From: Rhodospirillales bacterium
Lineage (GTDB): Bacteria > Pseudomonadota > Alphaproteobacteria > Rhodospirillales > Thalassospiraceae
NCBI GenBank assembly: GCA_019634165.1
Contig: JAHQVT010000006.1
Span: 832,563 to 896,562, forward strand
DNA: 64,000 bases
Reading direction: 5' to 3'
A program made the position numbers and the translations under genes. Below the pieces are notes generated by a model. The model did not search any database. It was not told the origin of the DNA and saw only the letters and a list, made by a program, of their open reading frames with translations. Of the stretch, positions 43,451 through 52,979 are shown one piece after another (within the stretch, counting starts at the first letter, position 1; every line of letters begins with the position of its first letter).

Positions 43451-44440
43451 TCAGATGGTTTTGACAACCACCTTGCGTTCGGCCTGCGTTTTCAGGCGGT
43501 TGCGCAATGCGCGGCCAAACAGCGGTGATTCAATCTCGAACTCATCACCATCTTGGGTTTTGATACCATCGGCGAAACTCAGCGTCGCTGTGCCAAAGAA
43601 ATGCGCATGCACATCGCCCGGACGGCAGAACAGATCATATTTGAAATGATGGTATTCAAGGTTCGCTAACGTGTGCGACATATTGTCTTCGCCACTTAAG
43701 AACGGCTTTTCCCAGATTACCTTGCCATCGCGATAAACGCGCGATGTGCCTTCAACATGGCTTGGCAAATCACCAAGCAACAATTCCGGCCCCATCGAAC
43801 AGGCACGCAGCTTGGAATGGGCAAGATAAAGATAGTTCTGGCGTTCCGTCACATGGTCGGAAAACTCGTTGCCAATGGCAAAGCCGATGCGCACCGGATT
43901 GCCATCCGGGTCAATAACATAAATCGCGGCAATTTCGGGTTCTTCGCTGCCGTCCAAGGCAAAGGACGGGCTTGGCATATCTGCGCCCGGATTGGCAACG
44001 ATTGATCCATCCCCCTTATAAAACCATTCTGGCTGAACGCCGGTTTCGCCGGCTTTCGGCTTGCCGCCTTCGACCCCCATGCGAAACATCTTCATCGAAT
44101 CAGTTTCATCGGCGGCCTTGGCATTGGATGTATGCATGTTCGCCCGTGCCGAAGCGGAACCCAAATGGGTAAGGCCGGTGCCGGTCACCAGAAAATGCGC
44201 CGGATCGGCATGGGTGATCGGCGGCAAAAGGCGGCCTTCGGCGGCCACCGCATTATAATCAAGGCGGTTTTCGCCCATGCGGGCCTTTGCAGTCTCGATC
44301 ATGGTGGTGCCTTGGGCTATGGCAATCCCGGCAAGCTCGCGGGTGGAGGAAACACCGCCAAGCACAATAAGCGTATTTTGGTCTTCAACCACGGCCACAT
44401 GCCGGGCGCCTGCGGTGTCCTTGTATTGAACCAGTCTCAT
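43451..44440 (-). CDS. AraD1/GguC-like FAH-superfamily protein
   Basis: 329-residue protein of the group often named AraD1 or GguC, found beside sugar ABC transporters in rhizobia and related bacteria. It has the fumarylacetoacetate-hydrolase-like pieces: HLGSASARANMH, SPSFALDGSEEPEIAAIYVIDPDGNPVRIGFAIGNEFSDHVTERQNYLYLAHSKLRACSMGPELLLGDLP with the acidic metal ligands, and ending DEFEIESPLFGRALRN. Such proteins are thought to act on 2-keto-3-deoxy sugar acids (dehydratase or related), but the reaction here is unproven. It is followed (in transcription order) by no other gene and is preceded by an SDR gene 57 bases away. Confidence 0.78.
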   Translation of the reverse strand: MRLVQYKDTAGARHVAVVEDQNTLIVLGGVSSTRELAGIAIAQGTTMIETAKARMGENRLDYNAVAAEGRLLPPITHADPAHFLVTGTGLTHLGSASARANMHTSNAKAADETDSMKMFRMGVEGGKPKAGETGVQPEWFYKGDGSIVANPGADMPSPSFALDGSEEPEIAAIYVIDPDGNPVRIGFAIGNEFSDHVTERQNYLYLAHSKLRACSMGPELLLGDLPSHVEGTSRVYRDGKVIWEKPFLSGEDNMSHTLANLEYHHFKYDLFCRPGDVHAHFFGTATLSFADGIKTQDGDEFEIESPLFGRALRNRLKTQAERKVVVKTI

Positions 44441-44497
44441 GAAATCTATCCTGATAGGTATGTGTCAATTTGCGCGAATGTGGTGGGCTTTGCCCGA

Positions 44498-45271
44498 TCA
44501 GACCCAACCGCCATCAACGATAAAGTTCTGGGCGGTGACCATCCGGCTTTCATCAGAAATCAAAAACAGCGCCATGCGGGCAATATCACCCGGCATCACC
44601 TTGTTTTTAAGGCACTGGCGTTCGTCAATTTCGCGCTCGGCCGCTTCATCGACCCAAAGATCAAGCTGGCGCTGGGTCATGACCCACCCCGGCACAAGCG
44701 TATTGACCCGGATATGATCCTTACCAAGATCGCGCGCCATGCCGCGTGTCAGGCCATGGGTTGCCGCCTTGGCCGTGGTATAGCCGGGCATGCCGCCCTG
44801 CCCCATCATCCAGCTCACCGACCCGAAATTAATGATCGCACCGCCACCGGCCTTTTGCATCATCGGCGCAACCGCCTGAATGGCAAAAAACGACGGGCGG
44901 ATATTAATCGCCTGCCGGTCATCCCAATATTCCGGGGTGACGTCCTGCCATTTATGGCGGGTATCATTGGCGGCATTGTTCATCAATCCCGTGATCGGGC
45001 CATTGATCTCGGCCGCCTTGGCAATTGCGGCGCGCAGGGCATCAATATCGGTCAGATCACATTTGATAAAGACCGGCGCATTGCGCGCATCCTTTGACAA
45101 TTTTTCAACAAGGGCGTCGCCGCATTCTTCCATAATATCGACAAAGGCAACTTTTGCGCCCTGCTCGACAAAGGCGGTGACAATCGCCTCGCCAATGCCC
45201 GAAGCCCCCCCGGTGATGAAGACCGATTTGTCTTTAAGGCTTGTGTAATGTGTCGGTGTGCGATCAGACAT
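44498..45271 (-). CDS. SDR-family sugar dehydrogenase-like oxidoreductase
   Basis: 257 residues, short-chain dehydrogenase fold. The NAD(P)-binding VFITGGASGIGEAIVTAFVEQG, the NNAA block (GLMNNAANDTRHKW), the catalytic Ser in FGSVSWMMGQGG and the YTTAK Tyr/Lys pair are present. The late WVMTQRQLDLWVDEAAEREIDERQCLKN is shared with enzymes oxidising L-arabinose, D-galactose or L-fucose at C1. It sits upstream of the FAH-fold gene and divergent from a GntR regulator. The sugar substrate is inferred from the neighbouring importer and mutarotase. Confidence 0.83.
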   Translation of the reverse strand: MSDRTPTHYTSLKDKSVFITGGASGIGEAIVTAFVEQGAKVAFVDIMEECGDALVEKLSKDARNAPVFIKCDLTDIDALRAAIAKAAEINGPITGLMNNAANDTRHKWQDVTPEYWDDRQAINIRPSFFAIQAVAPMMQKAGGGAIINFGSVSWMMGQGGMPGYTTAKAATHGLTRGMARDLGKDHIRVNTLVPGWVMTQRQLDLWVDEAAEREIDERQCLKNKVMPGDIARMALFLISDESRMVTAQNFIVDGGWV

Positions 45272-45836
45272 GACCGTTCCGTCTCCCGTATTTTGGTTTC
45301 TATCTGATGGTCTGGTTTATGGGACTCCGCCCGCAAACCTATCCACGATCTTGCTGTTAAATTGGCAGAATTGGCATCACATCCGATATGTGCAGTGCAA
45401 TAGCAAAAAACTTTCAAAAGAAAATTTTGCCTGACGCAGCCCTCGGTAACAGACCCTGTTTAGCAGCCCGTATGATACACCCCTTGTGCGTGCATGATGC
45501 TTCCTCCGACCAATTATGTTTTTTGGCCTTGACCCTAATTCTTCATACAATAACATTAATGATCAGGATATCCGGGCCTGTCAAGCAACAAACGGTGAAG
45601 TGAATTCTTTCGATCTGTCGCGCAGTAGGTTATAACCACCTCACCTTTGCACTCGTCCGCCTGTGCGCGACATGACCCCGCTGAATTAATTATATGCTTT
45701 GCAACACAAGGCATTAAGGGGCCAGAAAAGTTGCCCTGAAAATAAATTCATATTAAAATTCATATTATATGAATAATATCAAAGCGGGCCTTTTGCCTTT
45801 TTGTTTTTTAATGAAGGCCACGCCGGAGGGAATTTA
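45272..45836. other. Divergent regulatory gap between SDR and GntR genes
   Basis: 565 bases without a coding sequence. It holds promoters for both operons. Near the GntR start there is a perfect 17-bp palindrome, listed separately, and a related ATTCATATT repeated directly twice. The left half (about 45300-45600) contains nothing recognisable. Confidence 0.6.
45758..45774. promoter_or_regulatory. Palindromic operator before the GntR gene
   Basis: ATTCATAT-T-ATATGAAT, a perfect palindrome of 17 bp, 63 bases before the ATG of the GntR gene. The same left half (AAATTCATATT) occurs again 14 bases upstream (about 45744). Probable autoregulatory site. Confidence 0.55.
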
Positions 45837-46583
45837 ATGTCGTCGATGTCAAGAACCTATACCAAACGCAACCTGCACAGCATTGTTGCGCATGACTTGG
45901 GCGCACGGATTGTTTCCGGGCGACTGGCACCGGGCGATGTCCTGCCGACCGAGGCGGCGTTAAGTGAATCGCTTGACGTATCACGCACCGCCCTTCGCGA
46001 AGCCATCAAAATCCTTTCGGCCAAGGGGCTGATTGAATCCCGGCCCAAAACAGGAACGCGGGTTAAGCCGCGCACAAGCTGGAACCTTCTGGACCCGGAT
46101 GTTTTATCTTGGCATTTCCCGGACCCGGACCCGGCCTTTTTGTATGGCCTGTTTGAAACCCGCATGATCATCGAACCAAACACCGCTGCCATGGCGGCTG
46201 AACGGGCAACCGAAGAACAGCTTGCAACGATTGAAGCGGCCTATACCAGCATGGAAAATGCCGAATTGGGCACCGATGCGGTTTATATGACCGACCTTGC
46301 CTTTCATCAGGCGATCTTGGATGCATCGGGCAATGATTTCATGAAATCGTTTGGCATGCTGATCGAAACCGCCCTGATCGGGTCGTTCCGACTGTCATCG
46401 GGCGGGCCAAAGGCCCATGTCAAATCCCTGCCGGACCATCTGGCGGTTTACAAGGCCATCGCACAACGTGAACCGGGCGACGCCCGCGAAGCCATGCGAC
46501 GCCTTCTGCGCGGCACCATGCGCCAACTGCGCCAACAACTGGGCATGTCCGTCGAACATGACTGGGACCAGATCGGGCTGTAA
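45837..46583 (+). CDS. FadR/GntR-family regulator (FCD)
   Basis: 248 residues. The N-terminal winged helix is HDLGARIVSGRLAPGDVLPTEAALSESLDVSRTALREAIKILSAKGLIESRPKTGTRV, and an FCD domain follows (LYGLFETRMIIEPNTAAMAAERA with its metal-binding residues, then YMTDLAFHQAILDASGND). The ATG at 45837 has GGAGGG six bases upstream. It stands between the sugar dehydrogenase operon and the importer operon and is the obvious regulator of both. Confidence 0.88.
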   Translation: MSSMSRTYTKRNLHSIVAHDLGARIVSGRLAPGDVLPTEAALSESLDVSRTALREAIKILSAKGLIESRPKTGTRVKPRTSWNLLDPDVLSWHFPDPDPAFLYGLFETRMIIEPNTAAMAAERATEEQLATIEAAYTSMENAELGTDAVYMTDLAFHQAILDASGNDFMKSFGMLIETALIGSFRLSSGGPKAHVKSLPDHLAVYKAIAQREPGDAREAMRRLLRGTMRQLRQQLGMSVEHDWDQIGL

Positions 46584-46631
46584 GGCGCTTCGCCTTCTCC
46601 GGCGCTAAGAACTCCGCACCAGACACCACAC

Positions 46632-46660
46632 AAAACGGGCACCAGTTGGCTGCCCGTTTT
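46632..46660 (+). terminator. Terminator of the GntR gene
   Basis: AAAACGGGCA and TGCCCGTTTT, perfect 10-bp stem with a nine-base loop, then T-rich. Confidence 0.85.
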
Positions 46661-46951
46661 TCATATCTGCCTTATGGCGGGTTGTGGCGGGTTGTGCTGC
46701 TTATGGGCGGCTTGCACCAACTTGTAGCCTTCTGATGCCCGCGGATGATGTCGCCCCCGGCCCCACAACTCCAACCCAGTCGCCCCCCGTTTCGAACCGC
46801 TTGCGCGCCGAACTCGGCTTATTCCTCATACAATATCAATTCCGGCCCTTGGCGGCATCTTGCTTCCCGGCGCGGGCGTTCGGGCGAAATCCGCGCCGAT
46901 TATTCATCAAAATTGAAGAATGCGTTTGATTGAACAATTTTACTAAATAAA

Positions 46952-46988
46952 AAACGGGCCGAAACAGCAACCCTGTTCCGGCCCGTTT
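46952..46988 (-). terminator. Terminator of the sugar importer operon
   Basis: AAACGGGCCG pairs with CGGCCCGTTT, with ACAG/CTGT inside. On the minus strand a T-run (TTTTTTATTT) follows. Confidence 0.85.
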
Positions 46989-47017
46989 ATGCGATTTTCA
47001 AACCCGGTTTTGGGTGC

Positions 47018-47995
47018 TCAACTTGCCCCGGCCCGCATCCCCGAAAATGATCGGGTAATCAGGCGTTGCAAAACGATAAAGCCAAACAGCAATGCGCCAA
47101 TCATGATCTTGGTCCACCAGCTATTAAGCGACCCGTCAAAGGCGATCAGGGTTTGGATAACCCCCATGATAATCCCGCCAAAAAACGTCCCCAGAACAAA
47201 GCCCATACCACCAGTCAAAAGCGTCCCGCCAATCACCACCGCCGCAATCGCATCAAGCTCCACACCCACCGCTGCCAACGGATAAGCCGATGCGGTGTAG
47301 AATGCGAAAACAACACCTGAAAGCGCGCTGAAAAAGCCCGACAGGGTGTAAACGCGAATGATGGTGCTATGGACTGGAATGCCCAGCAATTCTGCGGAAT
47401 GGCGATCCCCGCCAATGGCATAAACATTGCGGCCAAACCGCGTGTAATGGGCAATCACCACCCCGCCAATCACGGTTACCAACATCAACAAGGCCGATGC
47501 GCTCAGCCATCCGCGACCGGGCAAGGCGACTTTAAACCCGCCAAAATCCGATACAAACTGATGGTCAATCGGAACGGAATCCAGATTGATCAGGAAGCAC
47601 ACCCCACGCAGGAAAAACATGCCCGCCAGGGTGATGATAAACGGCTGAATATCGAACTTGGCAATGATCACGCCCATAAAGGCGCCAAAACCCGATCCAA
47701 CAATTAACGATATTACCGCTGCCGTTATCGGATGCATACCAAACCCGGTCACAAGCTCGGCCATCAAAACCCCGATAAAGGCAATCATGGAGCCAACCGA
47801 AAGATCAATCCCGCCTGATAGAATGACAAAAGTCATGCCAACGGCGGTAATGATCAAAAACGCATTATCGGTCAGAAGTGCACCCAAAACATAGGTATCG
47901 GAAAAGGCCCGATGTTCAAAAATCCCATAGCCATACAGCAAAACCAAAACGGCCAATGTCGCAAGGATCGGATAGAAACGTTCATTAATTTTCAT
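47018..47995 (-). CDS. yjfF: Sugar ABC transporter permease (YjfF-like)
   Basis: 325 residues with about nine membrane helices. The segment LTDNAFLIITAVGMTFVILSGGIDLSVGSMIAF is nearly the same as in E. coli YjfF, one of the two permeases of the YtfQRT-YjfF importer for galactofuranose and arabinose-type sugars, and lies in the carbohydrate uptake-2 (RbsC) family. The start overlaps the preceding permease gene by 11 bases. It is the last gene of the operon before the terminator. Confidence 0.88.
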   Translation of the reverse strand: MKINERFYPILATLAVLVLLYGYGIFEHRAFSDTYVLGALLTDNAFLIITAVGMTFVILSGGIDLSVGSMIAFIGVLMAELVTGFGMHPITAAVISLIVGSGFGAFMGVIIAKFDIQPFIITLAGMFFLRGVCFLINLDSVPIDHQFVSDFGGFKVALPGRGWLSASALLMLVTVIGGVVIAHYTRFGRNVYAIGGDRHSAELLGIPVHSTIIRVYTLSGFFSALSGVVFAFYTASAYPLAAVGVELDAIAAVVIGGTLLTGGMGFVLGTFFGGIIMGVIQTLIAFDGSLNSWWTKIMIGALLFGFIVLQRLITRSFSGMRAGAS

Positions 47996-49046
47996 CGGAT
48001 TTCCCCCGCTTCATCCGGTCCATCGCCTGGGTCACCAATTGGCGTGATTTTGGTGCCTGAACCAGCAACACAACCATCACCACCGCGGCTTTGACGATCA
48101 ATGTGTATTGCGATGGCAAGCCTGATAGCAAAATGCCCGTACTCAGTGCTTGAATGATCAAAACCCCGACCACGGTCATGCCGATAAAGAACCGACCGCC
48201 CATCAAGGATGCGCCGCCGATCACCACCGCCAAAATCGCATCAAGTTCAAGCCACAAGCCGGCATTATTGGCATCTGCCCCGCGAATATCAGCGGCAATA
48301 ATGATCCCGGCAAAGGCCGAACAAAGCCCCGATGCCGCGTATGCCATAAGCTTGATCCCGCGGGCATCAATCCCGGCGACCCGGCTGGCGCGGGCATTGC
48401 CGCCAACCGATTCAACAAACAGGCCAAGGGCTGTTTTGCGCATCAAAAGATAGATCGCGCCAATCACCACAGCGGCCAAAATCACCCGCCACGGAATGCC
48501 CAGTAAATAGCCACTGCCAATTGCCTCGAAAAACTCGCCGTGGAAAGTAACGATTTGCCCGCCGGTGATCATTTGCGCAATGCCGCGCCCGGCAACCATC
48601 AGGATCAGGGTTGCGATAATTGGCTGAATATCAAGGAACGCCACCAAAATGCCGTTCCACAATCCGCACAAAATCCCGGCCCCAAGGGCAGCGAGAATAA
48701 TCACAGCCGGATGAAGATCGGTATCGCGGATCAGAACCGCCATCACCGCACCGGATATGGCAATGATCGAGCCCACCGACAAATCAATGCCGCGCGTGCC
48801 AATGACAATCGCCATCCCCACCGCAACAAGGGCGGTCGATGCCCCGCGATGAACAACATCAACAAGCGATCCATAAAGATGCCCGTCAACAATACGAATA
48901 CTAAAGAAGTCCGGCGAGATGATCCCGATGCCCAGCACGATCAAAACCAGTGCCGCAACCGGGCCAAACCAAGGCCGACTTAACAAAGAAGATGCAGACA
49001 TGGTGCTGCTTTCCCGTGATTTCTTTTTGTCTTGCAAACTGGTCAT
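47985..49046 (-). CDS. ytfT: Sugar ABC transporter permease (YtfT-like)
   Basis: 353 residues, RbsC-type permease (GTRGIDLSVGSIIAISGAVMAVLIRD and GNARASRVAGIDARGIKLMAYAASGLCSAFAGIIIAADIRGADANNAGLWLELDAILAVVIGG). Together with the next permease it forms a heterodimeric channel. Its ATG overlaps the stop of the ATP-binding gene by four bases (ATGA). A shorter start at MSASSLL is possible but would lose the overlap. Confidence 0.88.
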   Translation of the reverse strand: MTSLQDKKKSRESSTMSASSLLSRPWFGPVAALVLIVLGIGIISPDFFSIRIVDGHLYGSLVDVVHRGASTALVAVGMAIVIGTRGIDLSVGSIIAISGAVMAVLIRDTDLHPAVIILAALGAGILCGLWNGILVAFLDIQPIIATLILMVAGRGIAQMITGGQIVTFHGEFFEAIGSGYLLGIPWRVILAAVVIGAIYLLMRKTALGLFVESVGGNARASRVAGIDARGIKLMAYAASGLCSAFAGIIIAADIRGADANNAGLWLELDAILAVVIGGASLMGGRFFIGMTVVGVLIIQALSTGILLSGLPSQYTLIVKAAVVMVVLLVQAPKSRQLVTQAMDRMKRGKSDEN

Positions 49047-50584
49047 CGTGCAATTGCCTCGATGATTTTATCCTGGGTGATTTCCGCACCCACCAGTTCA
49101 GATACCTTTTCACGATCGCGCATCACCGCGACCCGATCAGCAAAGGCGACGATTTCTTCAAGCTCGGAGGATGCCACCAACAAGGCCAGCCCTTCGTCAC
49201 ACAGCTCCTTGATCAATTTGATGATGTCGGCATGTGCGCCAACATCAATCCCGCGTGTTGGTTCATCCAAAATCAAGAGGATCGGTTTGGACACCAACCA
49301 ACGGGCCAAAATGACTTTTTGCTGGTTCCCGCCGCTAAGCTGCCCAACCGGCTTTTCCCCATCAGGGGTGGCAATGCCAAGGGCCTTGATCATGTCATCG
49401 GCAAATTGCTGTTGCTCGGCCCGTGGGATGGGCCGCAACCACCCGCGACGGCCTTGTAGGGCCAGCACGATGTTTTCCCGCACACTGAGTTCGGCAACAA
49501 TGCCATCCTGCTTGCGGTCTTCGGGACATAACCCAAAACCCGACCGGATCGCATGACGCGGGGACCGCAACAAAACCGGTTCGCCGTCAAGGAACACAAG
49601 GCCGCTATCAGCCTTTTGCGTACCAAATATCAGTTCGGAAAGTTCGGTCCGACCGGACCCCAGCAACCCGGCAAGACCAACAATCTCGCCCGCCTGAAGA
49701 TCAAGCGATACCGGTTCAAGCACCCGCTTCTTGCCAAGATTTTTGACCTGAATCTGGCGTTTGGGCCCGCTATAGCTTCCTTCATCAAGATGACGATGGG
49801 CACTGACTTCAGCCAACTCACGGCCCAGCATATGATTGATCAGATCAATCTGTGGCAGGTCTTTGGTGACAAAGGTGCCAACAAGCCGCCCGTTGCGCAA
49901 AACAGTGATGCGATCACTGACGGCATAAACCTGATCAAGGAAATGGGTGACAAAAACAATGCCCAATCCCTTTGCGCGTAACTCATTCATAATCCGGAAA
50001 AGCGTTTTGATTTCATCCCCATCCAATGATGCGGTTGGCTCATCCAAAATCAGAACCTTGGCATCAAGGGCAACGGCACGCGCAATGGCGACAAGTTGCT
50101 GAATGGCGATGGAATAAGACCCAAGCGGTCGATTGATATCAATATCAAGACCTAGTGTCTCAAGGGCTGCTTTGGCATCCTTTTCGGTTTTTTTCCACGA
50201 TATCAGGCCGAACTTGCGGGTTTGGCGTTCAAGCATCAGGTTTTCGGCCACCGACAATGTCGGCACCAGATTGACTTCCTGATAGACCGTTGAAATACCA
50301 AGTTCTTGCGCATCACCCGGATGACGCGGATCGATTTCCTGCCCATCAAGGAGCACCGCCCCGGCATCGCGTGGATGCACCCCGGTAATGACTTTGATCA
50401 GGGTCGATTTGCCCGCCCCATTTTCGCCAAGCAGGGCATGAATTTCGCCGCATTTAAGGTCGAAATCAACATCCTGCAAGGCCTTGACGCCGGGAAAGAA
50501 CTTTCCCGCACCGCGCACCGAAAGCACGGCATTTTCGTCCCTATTGCCCTTATCGCCCCGTGCAGAAAGTCCGGTATCTGACAT
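49043..50584 (-). CDS. ytfR: Sugar ABC transporter ATP-binding protein (YtfR-like, two domains)
   Basis: 513 residues with two tandem ATPase domains. The first has LLGENGAGKSTLIKVITGVHP and a LDEPTASLDGDEIKT Walker B; the second has the usual degenerate P-loop (GLLGSGRTELSELIFG) and VGQLSGGNQQKVILARWLVSKPILLILDEPTRGIDVGA. This is the CUT2 pattern. The ATG at 50584 (MSDTGLSARG) has GAGAGGG upstream and leaves out a poorly supported longer frame. It energises the two permeases encoded after it. Confidence 0.9.
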   Translation of the reverse strand: MSDTGLSARGDKGNRDENAVLSVRGAGKFFPGVKALQDVDFDLKCGEIHALLGENGAGKSTLIKVITGVHPRDAGAVLLDGQEIDPRHPGDAQELGISTVYQEVNLVPTLSVAENLMLERQTRKFGLISWKKTEKDAKAALETLGLDIDINRPLGSYSIAIQQLVAIARAVALDAKVLILDEPTASLDGDEIKTLFRIMNELRAKGLGIVFVTHFLDQVYAVSDRITVLRNGRLVGTFVTKDLPQIDLINHMLGRELAEVSAHRHLDEGSYSGPKRQIQVKNLGKKRVLEPVSLDLQAGEIVGLAGLLGSGRTELSELIFGTQKADSGLVFLDGEPVLLRSPRHAIRSGFGLCPEDRKQDGIVAELSVRENIVLALQGRRGWLRPIPRAEQQQFADDMIKALGIATPDGEKPVGQLSGGNQQKVILARWLVSKPILLILDEPTRGIDVGAHADIIKLIKELCDEGLALLVASSELEEIVAFADRVAVMRDREKVSELVGAEITQDKIIEAIAR

Positions 50585-50745
50585 CTGCCTGCCCTCTCCC
50601 TGTCGTCTTTGTAAAACTGTCTTTTTGACGTTTTTGGTCCTGATACAGCCGGACGCACCCCAGCAGATCGCGGGGGTACGTCCGTTGCAATGATCAGCCA
50701 CACATTTCGCGTCATGACCCAAAGATCACGCCACGTTTTCGTGTG

Positions 50746-51693
50746 TTATTTGCTGCGCATTTTATATTCGTCTGCTGCTGTATCTGGCAGGAAGAGCGGA
50801 CCATTTGCCTTGATCCATTTTGGCACTTCTTCGCCGGCCATCGATGCTTTGATCGCATCAAAAGATGGTGCGCCCAAATGCGGGTTCAGCTCGATCGTGG
50901 CGTTGGTATCGCCATCTGCCATGGCTTTGAAGATATCTGGAACCGCATCAATCGAGACGATCAGGATATCGGTGCCTGGTTTAAGCCCGGCTTCTTTGAT
51001 CGCCTGAACAGCACCCAGTGCCATGTCATCATTATGGGCATAGACCGCACAGATGTCTTTGCCGCCATTTTCCGCTTTCAGGAAGCTTTCCATAACTTCT
51101 TTACCGCCTGAACGGGTGAAGTCACCAGACTGCGAACGGATGATGTTAATCGCCGGGAAATTCCCCACAACCGATTCAAAACCGGCTTTACGGTCATTGG
51201 CCGCGGACGAGCCAACGGTACCCTGCAATTCAACAACATCACAAACCGCATTGGTTTCCGATGCCAGCCAAGCTGCGGCAAGTGCGCCTTCAACTACGAA
51301 GTCAGAAGCCACTTTGGTCAGATAAAGATCGTCACTGGCATCAACCCCGCGGTCAACCAGAACAACCGGAATACCGGCATCTTTGACTTCTTTAAGAACC
51401 TGATCCCAACCGGTTTCAACAACCGGGGCCAGAAGAATGCCGTCAACGCCCTGTGCGATAAAGGAGCGAACCGCTTTGATCTGGTTTTCCTGTTTCTGCT
51501 GCGCGTCCGAGAATTTTAGATCAATGCCGCGCTTTTCGGCTTCGGCCTTGATCGAAGCGGTTTCTGATGTCCGCCAGCCACTTTCAGAACCGATCTGCGA
51601 AAAGCCGATCATCATTTCGGCATGGGCCGATACCGAAAGACCAAGAGCAACGCCAAGTACGGCGGTTGAGACTGCAATTTTTTTGAAATTCAC
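50746..51693 (-). CDS. ytfQ: Sugar ABC transporter substrate-binding protein (YtfQ-like)
   Basis: About 315 residues. Signal peptide VNFKKIAVSTAVLGVALGLSVSAHA then EMMIGFSQIGSESGWRTSETASIKAEAEKRGIDLKFSDAQQKQENQIKAVRSFIAQGVDGILLAPVVETGWD as the first lobe, typical of the YtfQ group of CUT2 periplasmic proteins. A GTG start (51693 or the GTG one codon earlier) is supported by GGGAGG eight or five bases upstream; a longer frame has no such site. It is the first gene of the four-gene importer operon. Upstream lies a palindrome-like CATATAGTATTACAATATG at 51734-51752. Confidence 0.88.
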   Translation of the reverse strand: MNFKKIAVSTAVLGVALGLSVSAHAEMMIGFSQIGSESGWRTSETASIKAEAEKRGIDLKFSDAQQKQENQIKAVRSFIAQGVDGILLAPVVETGWDQVLKEVKDAGIPVVLVDRGVDASDDLYLTKVASDFVVEGALAAAWLASETNAVCDVVELQGTVGSSAANDRKAGFESVVGNFPAINIIRSQSGDFTRSGGKEVMESFLKAENGGKDICAVYAHNDDMALGAVQAIKEAGLKPGTDILIVSIDAVPDIFKAMADGDTNATIELNPHLGAPSFDAIKASMAGEEVPKWIKANGPLFLPDTAADEYKMRSK

Positions 51694-51733
51694 CACGATT
51701 TCCTCCCTAGGTGTGGTTTTATTGCTTAAAAGC

Positions 51734-51752
51734 CATATAGTATTACAATATG
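51734..51752. promoter_or_regulatory. Palindrome-like site before the importer operon
   Basis: CATATAGTATTACAATATG has CATAT and ATATG arms around a nine-base centre, 41 bases from the ytfQ start. It resembles the CATATTATATG core of the palindrome before the GntR gene, so both may bind that regulator. Confidence 0.4.
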
Positions 51753-51859
51753 ATTTGAAATGACTCAACCGTATAGTTATTTAACCACTTGACCCGTCAC
51801 CCATTGCGTTTAAAAGCCAACAATAAACCTATAAAAATCAAAGATTCCGGGAGAAAAAC

Positions 51860-52906
51860 ATGATCGAAATCACAGGAATACCTGACATAGCAACACATTT
51901 GCCAGAAACACGCATTCAGGGTAAAAATGCCCCACGTGTGGAGCTTACAACACCGCAGATTCGCCTTACGGTTTCTGCGCTTGGCGCGCGCATTTGCGCC
52001 CTTGATTTGCATGATGATGCCGAAAAGACGGACACCAATGTGACAGTTGGGCTATCAGATGATGATGCTTATCTGGCGCAAGATAGCTATATCGGTGCGG
52101 TTTGCGGGCGTTACGCCAACAGAATTGAAAAATCACGCTATCGCGACCTAGGTGGTAATGAAATCATCCTTGCCGCCAATGAAGGCGAAACGCATCTGCA
52201 TGGCGGGATTGATGGGTTTGATAAACGCCTTTGGACGATTTCCGAACAGTCAAAAAGCAGTGTCAGCTTTACACTGACCTCGCCGGACGGTGATCAAGGA
52301 TATCCCGGAAACCTAACCACCACAGCGACCTATTCGATCATTGCGGATAATCGCCTGCGGCTTGAGATAACCGCAAACTGCGATAAAACCTGCCCAATCA
52401 ATATGACCAGCCACGCTTATTGGAACCTGTCGGGGAAATTTGATCAGACGGCGGCAGATCATGTGTTGCAGATCAATGCCGATAGATGGCTTCCAGTTGA
52501 TGACAAACTGATCCCGCTTCCTGAAATCAAAGATGTAGTAGGCACCGGCTATGATTTTCGAAACCCCGCACGGGTTTCTGATAAACTGCCCGATGCAGAA
52601 CAGGGCTTTGATCATAATTTCTGCCTGACCGGAGATCGCGGGGCGCTGCGCCAAATCGCAACCCTGTCCGATCCCGATAGCGGCCGGTCGATGAAACTGT
52701 TTTCAACCGAGGCCGGCTTGCAATTCTATCTTGCGCAGCATTTTAACGGTGAAATGAAAACAGCAACCGGAACGGCCCTTCACTCAAATGCCGGTATCGC
52801 ACTTGAACCCCAAACCTATCCCAACAGCCCCAACCGTTCGGACTTTCCAAGCCCGTGGCTTAAGCCCGGTGAAACCTATCGGCATGTGATTGAGTGGGAG
52901 TTCTAA
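51860..52906 (+). CDS. galM: Aldose 1-epimerase (galactose mutarotase)
   Basis: 348 residues. Family motifs: YIGAVCGRYANRI with Arg, ETHLHGGIDGFDKRLW with a catalytic His, NMTSHAYWNLSG with the second His, and near the end FSTEAGLQFYLAQHFNG. Interconverts alpha and beta anomers of aldoses such as galactose. It is divergent from the importer and so probably prepares the imported sugar for the dehydrogenase. N-terminal 25 residues are an extra polar stretch. Confidence 0.9.
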   Translation: MIEITGIPDIATHLPETRIQGKNAPRVELTTPQIRLTVSALGARICALDLHDDAEKTDTNVTVGLSDDDAYLAQDSYIGAVCGRYANRIEKSRYRDLGGNEIILAANEGETHLHGGIDGFDKRLWTISEQSKSSVSFTLTSPDGDQGYPGNLTTTATYSIIADNRLRLEITANCDKTCPINMTSHAYWNLSGKFDQTAADHVLQINADRWLPVDDKLIPLPEIKDVVGTGYDFRNPARVSDKLPDAEQGFDHNFCLTGDRGALRQIATLSDPDSGRSMKLFSTEAGLQFYLAQHFNGEMKTATGTALHSNAGIALEPQTYPNSPNRSDFPSPWLKPGETYRHVIEWEF

Positions 52907-52979
52907 GGTAGGCGCGTGGTAAGCTTCTATCGATTTCGTTAAGGTAGAATGGAGAGGAAATCAGTTAAGGCTTAAATCG

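Larger units (their letters stand above)
46584..47017. other. Gene-free region between GntR and the sugar importer
   Basis: 434 bases. It contains terminators (46632-46660 and 46952-46988) and a 10-bp tandem repeat, TGGCGGGTTG twice at 46675-46694. No gene is supported. Confidence 0.6.
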
